Assembly: GCF_036962685.1 (NCBI RefSeq) | Contig: NZ_JBALOP010000025.1 | Coordinates: forward strand, 62,001 to 126,000 | Source of the DNA: Ferdinandcohnia sp036962685 | GTDB lineage: Bacteria > Bacillota > Bacilli > Bacillales > Bacillaceae_L | Reading direction: 5' to 3' | DNA: 64,000 bases | In this document: one piece after another, positions 59,666-64,000 of the stretch | Layout: each line of letters begins with the position of its first letter | Position numbering within the stretch: position 1 is the stretch's first letter | Notes under the pieces: model-generated | The model's input: the letters and a program-made list of their open reading frames with translations, nothing else | Databases searched by the model: none | Told to the model about the DNA's origin: nothing | Translations under genes and position numbers: made by a program

Positions 59666-61846
59666 ATGAAAGTGATAATCGCGGAAAAACCAGACCAAGC
59701 GATGAAGCTTGCAGCTCCTTTTAGGAGTAAGAAATCTCAAGGGTTTATTGAGGTTGCGCCAAATCCATTATTTCCGAATGGCGCCTATTTTACATGGGCA
59801 GTTGGCCATATTTGTGAGTTATTACCCCCAGAAGAATACAATCCATCTTGGAAAAAATGGAAAATTGAAACCCTTCCTATCATTCCGGAACAATTCCTAT
59901 ATCGGGTCATGAAATCGAAATCAAAGCAGTTTACGATCATAAAGAATCTCCTTAGAAAACCAGAAGTAACCGAAATCATTCATGCGGGTGATGCGGGGCG
60001 TGAAGGGGAATTGATTATTCGAAACATTATCAAGATGGCAAAGGTATCAAAGTCTTTAAAACGATTATGGATTTCTTCTTTAACGGAAAAGGCGGTAACT
60101 GAAGGTTTTCAGAATCTTTTATTAGAGCAAGATACGAGAAATCTCTATTACGAAGCGAAAGCACGTGCATGTGCCGATTGGGTTGTTGGAATGAACGCCT
60201 CTAGAGTATACACTTTATTGTTAAAGCAAAAAGGAATTTCCGACGTGTTTTCTGCAGGAAGAGTGCAAACTCCGACTTTGGCGCTGATTGTAAAACGTGA
60301 AAAAGAAATTGCGAATTTTAAATCAGAACCGTTTTGGGAGGTTTTTGCTAACTTTCAAATTAACGGTAAAAATTATGAAGGAAAATGGATGAAGGATAAC
60401 GAGTCACGAGTTTCATCAAAGGAAATGGCGGAAAAAATCGCGGCATTTTGTCAAGAAAAGCCTGCTGATATTGCTGAAGTGGAGACCGAAAAGAAAGAAT
60501 ATCAACCACCTTTATTATTTAATTTGTCAAGTCTTCAGGCAACGGCAAACAAGGCCTTTAAATTTTCGCCAAAAAAGACATTGGATGTTGCACAGAGCCT
60601 TTATACAAAAGGTATTATTTCTTATCCACGTTCTGATTCGAGCTATATCACAAAAGAAGAGGCCGGGACTATCCCTGATATTTTTTCAAAGCTTCAAAAA
60701 CTGGAAGACTATCAAACTTATTTTCCGACTCCAATAACTACCATTTATAATAATTCTCGTTATGTGAATGAAAAAAAGGTAACCGACCACTATGCCATCA
60801 TTCCAACCGAGCAGGTCCCCAATCCCGCAAAGCTATCGGGGGATGAAAAGAAAATCTATGACTTGATTGTAAAACGATTAATTGCAGCACATTATAAGCC
60901 CGCAATTTTTAACTATACAACTGTTAAAACTTTGGTCGACAAGCGTGCTGAATTTATCACGAAAGGGAAGGTCATGCTCCAAGAAGGATGGAGAAAGGTT
61001 CTCTTTCAAGAAGATTCAAAGGACAATGATGTCATCCTACCTCCGCTTGAAAAAGGTGAATCTGGTATTGTTGAAAAAAGCTACGTAAAGGAAGGGAAAA
61101 CGCAGCCACCAAAGCGTTATACGGAAGGGCAGCTCATTACGTTAATGAAAACGGCTGGTAAGCATATTGAGAACGATGAACTAGAGAAGATTCTAGCTAA
61201 AACGGAAGGACTTGGTACGGAAGCAACACGTGCAGGCATCATCACAATGCTAAAGGACCGGAACTATATTAAGGTTGAGAAAAACCAAGTTTTTGCAACG
61301 GAAAAAGGAACTCTTTTAATTGATGTAATTGGTGATAAAATCCTTGCGTCTCCCGAAATGACGGCGAAATGGGAACAGCGTTTGCATGAAATTGGACAAG
61401 GTCAAGCTTCACCAGCATCCTTTATGATGCAGACAAAAAAGCTTTCCCAAAAAATCATCGATGATGCAAAAGAGCAAAGTGTAACCTGGGATCTCTCAAA
61501 CGTGAATGTAGAGAATGTGAGCTCTCAAAAAAGCAAATACAATAAAAAAGAAATCGGTACAGTGGTGGGAATTTGTAAGAAATGTGGAGGCAACGTGATC
61601 AATAAAGGTACGTTTTATGGCTGTTCGAACTATAAGTCAAACGGCTGTAAGTTCACGATTTCAGGTAGGATTTTAGGAAAAACCATTTCAAAAACAAATG
61701 CTCAGAAACTGCTCTCAGGAAATAAGACAAACCTCATTAAAGGCTTTAAGAAGGACAGTAAAACCTTTGATGCTTACCTGAAATGGAATGATCAAACGGA
61801 GAAAATAGAATTTGAGTTTCAAGCAAAGGTACCAAGCGGGAACTAA
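59666..61846 (+). CDS. topB: DNA topoisomerase III
   Basis: A 726-residue type IA topoisomerase that passes single strands through a transient nick to unlink recombination and replication intermediates. The TOPRIM domain includes VIIAEKPDQAMKLA at the start and HAGDAGREGELI near 110. The catalytic Tyr is in GIISYPRSDSS near residue 320, and FSAGRVQTPTLALI near 200 is typical. A C-terminal zinc-finger-like region has CKKCGGNV and GCSNYKSNGC. ATG 59666 follows AAGAGGAT. Confidence 0.95.
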   Translation: MKVIIAEKPDQAMKLAAPFRSKKSQGFIEVAPNPLFPNGAYFTWAVGHICELLPPEEYNPSWKKWKIETLPIIPEQFLYRVMKSKSKQFTIIKNLLRKPEVTEIIHAGDAGREGELIIRNIIKMAKVSKSLKRLWISSLTEKAVTEGFQNLLLEQDTRNLYYEAKARACADWVVGMNASRVYTLLLKQKGISDVFSAGRVQTPTLALIVKREKEIANFKSEPFWEVFANFQINGKNYEGKWMKDNESRVSSKEMAEKIAAFCQEKPADIAEVETEKKEYQPPLLFNLSSLQATANKAFKFSPKKTLDVAQSLYTKGIISYPRSDSSYITKEEAGTIPDIFSKLQKLEDYQTYFPTPITTIYNNSRYVNEKKVTDHYAIIPTEQVPNPAKLSGDEKKIYDLIVKRLIAAHYKPAIFNYTTVKTLVDKRAEFITKGKVMLQEGWRKVLFQEDSKDNDVILPPLEKGESGIVEKSYVKEGKTQPPKRYTEGQLITLMKTAGKHIENDELEKILAKTEGLGTEATRAGIITMLKDRNYIKVEKNQVFATEKGTLLIDVIGDKILASPEMTAKWEQRLHEIGQGQASPASFMMQTKKLSQKIIDDAKEQSVTWDLSNVNVENVSSQKSKYNKKEIGTVVGICKKCGGNVINKGTFYGCSNYKSNGCKFTISGRILGKTISKTNAQKLLSGNKTNLIKGFKKDSKTFDAYLKWNDQTEKIEFEFQAKVPSGN

Positions 61847-61907
61847 CTGTAAGGAAGAAAAGATACGCATTCTTTTCTTCCCTTTTTTAAATTTTCGAAA
61901 TAATGCA

Positions 61908-61936
61908 TTGAATCCAATGTTCCTACGCTATATAAT
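61908..61936 (+). promoter_or_regulatory. Sigma-A promoter of the TetR gene
   Basis: TTGAAT (61908-61913), 17 bases, TATAAT (61931-61936). The start would be near 61943, and the candidate operator at 61951-61970 lies just downstream of it, well placed for autorepression. Confidence 0.7.
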
Positions 61937-61950
61937 GAAAAATAAATACT

Positions 61951-61970
61951 GATACGTACGCGTACAAGAT
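61951..61970 (+). promoter_or_regulatory. Candidate TetR operator 1
   Basis: GATACGTACGCGTACAAGAT, containing the perfect 10-bp palindrome GTACGCGTAC. It shares GATACG, CGTAC and further positions (13 of 20) with the site at 62609. Confidence 0.55.
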
Positions 61971-61984
61971 TGGGTGGATTCATA

Positions 61985-62593
61985 GTGCTATTTATTACAG
62001 AAATGCCAATTGAGGCAAGGGAAAAACTATTATATGCGGGGCTAAGGCTTTTTACTGAAGCGGGATACCAAAAGACATCTGTGCTTGAAATTGTGGAAAT
62101 GGCAAGGGTTTCAAAAACAACCTATTATCAGCATTTTAACAGTAAAGAGGAACTGATGGTAGCCTTGTTTGAACAACTAGGCGATGAAATGGCCGAGGAG
62201 GTAAGACACGCGATTATACAGGAAGAAAGAATGTCATACAAGGCATTTGCAGGGATTAATCGTTATATTCAAGTCTGCTTTGAAAATAAACATGTTGCCC
62301 AAATTTTATTAGTCGAATCAGTTGGGGTGTCTCGTAATGTTGAATTAGTGAGGAAACGATCACACCAGGTATTCGCAAACATCATCCTGCAAACTGTTGA
62401 AACAGAGCTTCCAATCACTGTTACACAAAAAGAGATGAAAATTGTAGCTCAGGCGATGGTCGGTGCAATCAATGAAGTCATCATGCAGTTCTTTTTTGAT
62501 TCGAAGGAAAAGAATCTCCATTTTGAAGAAATTTCTCGTTTACTTAATCGCATTGTGATTTCTGCATTCGTAAACCTTGGGGTGCAGGAATAA
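61985..62593 (+). CDS. TetR/AcrR-family regulator
   Basis: A 202-residue regulator with an N-terminal TetR HTH (YQKTSVLEIVEMARVSKTTY, about 31-50, then YQHFNSKEELMVALF) and a helical ligand domain. It resembles FadR-type regulators of acyl metabolism in general layout. GTG 61985 has GGGTGGAT upstream; ATG 62003 is an alternative. A near-copy of its own upstream dyad lies just before the SCP2 gene, so it probably controls both. Confidence 0.88.
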   Translation: MLFITEMPIEAREKLLYAGLRLFTEAGYQKTSVLEIVEMARVSKTTYYQHFNSKEELMVALFEQLGDEMAEEVRHAIIQEERMSYKAFAGINRYIQVCFENKHVAQILLVESVGVSRNVELVRKRSHQVFANIILQTVETELPITVTQKEMKIVAQAMVGAINEVIMQFFFDSKEKNLHFEEISRLLNRIVISAFVNLGVQE

Positions 62594-62608
62594 GTTTTTT
62601 GCATAGTG

Positions 62609-62628
62609 GATACGAGTCCGTACTCGGT
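62609..62628 (+). promoter_or_regulatory. Candidate TetR operator 2
   Basis: GATACGAGTCCGTACTCGGT, containing the inverted repeat CGAGT-CCGT-ACTCG. It lies about 50 nt before the SCP2 gene and matches operator 1 in the GATACG and CGTAC blocks. Confidence 0.55.
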
Positions 62629-62678
62629 TATCATCAAATATTTAACTAATATTATATTTTTATAGAGGAGGTAGTGAC

Positions 62679-63041
62679 ATGACTAATGGAATAGAAAATT
62701 ATACCTTGGAAGAAATGATGCAAAAAATTGAAGAAATTATTAATCAAAACCCCGGACCGATCGAAGGGTTGAATGTCATTTATCAATTCAATATTACGGG
62801 GGATGATGAAGGCGCATTTCAGCTTCAATTAGCAGAAGGTAAAGCGAAAGTTTGCAATAACAAGGAAGGTGCCAATTGTGAATTGGTTTTATCGCTAGAA
62901 AACTTTAGAAAATTTTTACTAGGAAAGCTGAATGGAACTCAAGCATTCATGACAGGAAAATTAAAAATAAAAGGTGATATTGGCAAAGCAATAAAACTTG
63001 AGGGACTTTTACGCGAATATAGTCTAAAAGAGTATTTATAA
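62679..63041 (+). CDS. SCP2-fold lipid-binding protein
   Basis: A 120-residue protein of the SCP2 sterol-carrier-like fold: a first helix (LEEMMQKIEEIINQNP), NVIYQFNITGDDEGAFQLQL, and the C-terminal GTQAFMTGKLKIKGDIGKAIKLEGLL typical of SCP2. It should bind a hydrophobic ligand such as an acyl chain. GAGGAGG lies upstream. It is followed after 34 nt by an SDR gene, suggesting a shared lipid substrate. Confidence 0.85.
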   Translation: MTNGIENYTLEEMMQKIEEIINQNPGPIEGLNVIYQFNITGDDEGAFQLQLAEGKAKVCNNKEGANCELVLSLENFRKFLLGKLNGTQAFMTGKLKIKGDIGKAIKLEGLLREYSLKEYL

Positions 63042-63075
63042 CAATCTAATTTTTATTTTTGAAAGGAGTGAAAGG

Positions 63076-64000
63076 ATGAAGCATTTTTTAATGACTGGTT
63101 TTCCAGGTTTTTTAGCCACCAGATTATTACATTCATTGATACAAAAATACGAAGATGCTCAATTTGTATTATTGGTTCATCCAAGTCAAGTTGAATTAGC
63201 AAATGACAGAATCGAAGGTTTAGTCAATGTTGAATTGAAAATAGGGGATATCACAGATGAATCGCTAGGTTTTTCAAAGAATGATAGAGAATTGCTTCGG
63301 GAAAAATTAACCCATGTCTTTCATCTAGCCGCTATATATGATTTGGCTGTACCACAATCGATTGCTGAAAAAGTCAATGTCGAGGGTACGAGAAATATTA
63401 ATCTGTTTGTTCAAACGCTTCAGCATTTGGAAAGGTATGTGTATTTCAGTACGGCGTATGTATCTGGAAATCGTACAGGTGTGATTAAGGAATCAGAGCT
63501 CCAGATGGGTCAGCAATTTAAAAATCATTATGAAGAAACAAAATATAAGGCAGAATTACTTGTTCAGGAGCTAGATGTTCCGTACACCATTATCCGACCG
63601 GGCATTACCGTTGGAAACTCTGAATCTGGTGAGACGTCAAAATTTGATGGGCCATATTTTATCATGAGGATTTTAGACCGGATACGGTTTATGCCAATTC
63701 CTTACTTAGGAAAGGGTAACGTTTTATTTAATGTTGTCCCGTACGATTATTTGATTCAAGCTACTGTTTATTTATCGGGGGCTGAAGCAGCGAAGAGAAA
63801 AACCTTTCATCTAACTGATCCAAACCCGCATCAAGCACGGGATTTATATCGTATGATTTGTGAGGAATTACTTGGCAAAAAGCCAACTTGGACGATTTCT
63901 CCTAGATTGGTTGAGCTTGGGCTGTCTCTTTCTTTTGTGAGGAAATTCTTTGGGGTAGAGAAAGAAGCTGTTGAATATTTTAGATTGCCAGCCCAATATG
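63076..64000 (+). CDS. NAD-dependent SDR, fatty acyl-CoA reductase-like (partial)
   Basis: The first 308 residues of an extended short-chain dehydrogenase; the gene runs past the window end. The nucleotide site is MTGFPGFLATRLL, FHLAAIYDLAV near 83 is the NNAG-like segment, YFSTAYVSGN near 122 carries the catalytic Ser/Thr, and HYEETKYKAE the Y-x3-K pair near 149. The style is that of the NAD_binding_4 group, which includes acyl-CoA reductases. The ribosome site is AGGAGTG. It forms an operon with the SCP2 gene. Confidence 0.85.
   Translation, partial: MKHFLMTGFPGFLATRLLHSLIQKYEDAQFVLLVHPSQVELANDRIEGLVNVELKIGDITDESLGFSKNDRELLREKLTHVFHLAAIYDLAVPQSIAEKVNVEGTRNINLFVQTLQHLERYVYFSTAYVSGNRTGVIKESELQMGQQFKNHYEETKYKAELLVQELDVPYTIIRPGITVGNSESGETSKFDGPYFIMRILDRIRFMPIPYLGKGNVLFNVVPYDYLIQATVYLSGAEAAKRKTFHLTDPNPHQARDLYRMICEELLGKKPTWTISPRLVELGLSLSFVRKFFGVEKEAVEYFRLPAQY

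Noticed and set aside
1..64000. CRISPR arrays, prophage, insertion sequences, tRNA genes
   Set aside because: No regularly spaced repeats with spacers, no transposase, integrase or phage structural genes, and no tRNA-like clover sequences were noticed. The repeats present are dispersed singly.

Overview
The window is a stretch of chromosome from a low-GC, spore-forming member of the Bacillaceae. Four kinds of evidence support this. The gene order (bshA-cca-birA-panBCD-dinG-ypmAB-aspB-asnS-dnaD-nth-ypoC, then recU-ponA) is the one known from Bacillus subtilis. Small spore proteins (SspM, SspL, CsgA, CotD, YppG) occur throughout. Shine-Dalgarno sites are strong, and many starts are TTG or GTG. 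The B-type RNase P RNA lies between gpsB and ypsC. I see no prophage, insertion sequence, CRISPR array or tRNA. Genus cannot be fixed from the sequence alone. One 45-base run of N (9902-9946) lies inside a repeat.

Layout. 1-13.3 kb: bacillithiol gene end, tRNA CCA addition, biotin control, pantothenate/beta-alanine synthesis, DinG, AspB/AsnS, DnaD, endonuclease III. 13.3-16.6 kb, minus strand: recU-ponA. 16.7-20.2 kb: yppC-yppD-yppE-yppG with interleaved small spore genes. 20.2-27.1 kb: a Crp/Fnr-type regulator and a five-gene oligopeptide ABC transporter. 27.1-32 kb: cold-shock genes with a possible leader peptide, a multidrug MFS pump with divergent TetR gene, and SelO. 32.2-43.3 kb: mrfAB repair pair, cotD, ypsA, gpsB, rnpB, ypsC, the helicase ypvA and carboxypeptidase ypwA. 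43.4-46 kb: a ba3-type terminal oxidase. 46.3-57.7 kb: a tandem P-loop protein, alkylpyrone synthesis (bpsAB), dynamin-like DynA, YpcP exonuclease, SspL and two RNase H-like genes. 57.7-64 kb: a second cold-shock gene, an HD-GYP protein, topoisomerase III, and a TetR-SCP2-SDR cluster cut by the window end.

How the genes fit together. DNA maintenance is over-represented: DinG, Nth, RecU, DnaD, MrfA/B, YpvA, YpcP, YpdQ/YpeP and TopB. Envelope genes (PonA, GpsB, DynA, YpsA) and spore genes are spread between them. Two DinG-family proteins appear to have divided roles: one keeps an exonuclease domain and has lost its Fe-S cysteines, the other keeps the cysteines and has no exonuclease.

The most unusual signal is in the non-coding DNA. 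Repeat family B (three copies: before asnS, ypvA and ypcP) fills nearly the whole predicted 5' leader, from close to the transcription start to the ribosome binding site. Its 5' hairpin differs in sequence in each copy but keeps its pairing. Repeat family A (five copies) lies at or just after a stop codon and before an intrinsic terminator in four cases (panD, asnS, sspM, oppA), with compensating stem changes. A third module is nested within these elements. These look like structured transcribed elements and are the best candidates for something undescribed. Other leads are a 19-codon leader ORF before ydjO, a shared 20-bp operator-like sequence in the TetR-SCP2-SDR cluster, and paired dyads upstream of the ba3 oxidase genes.
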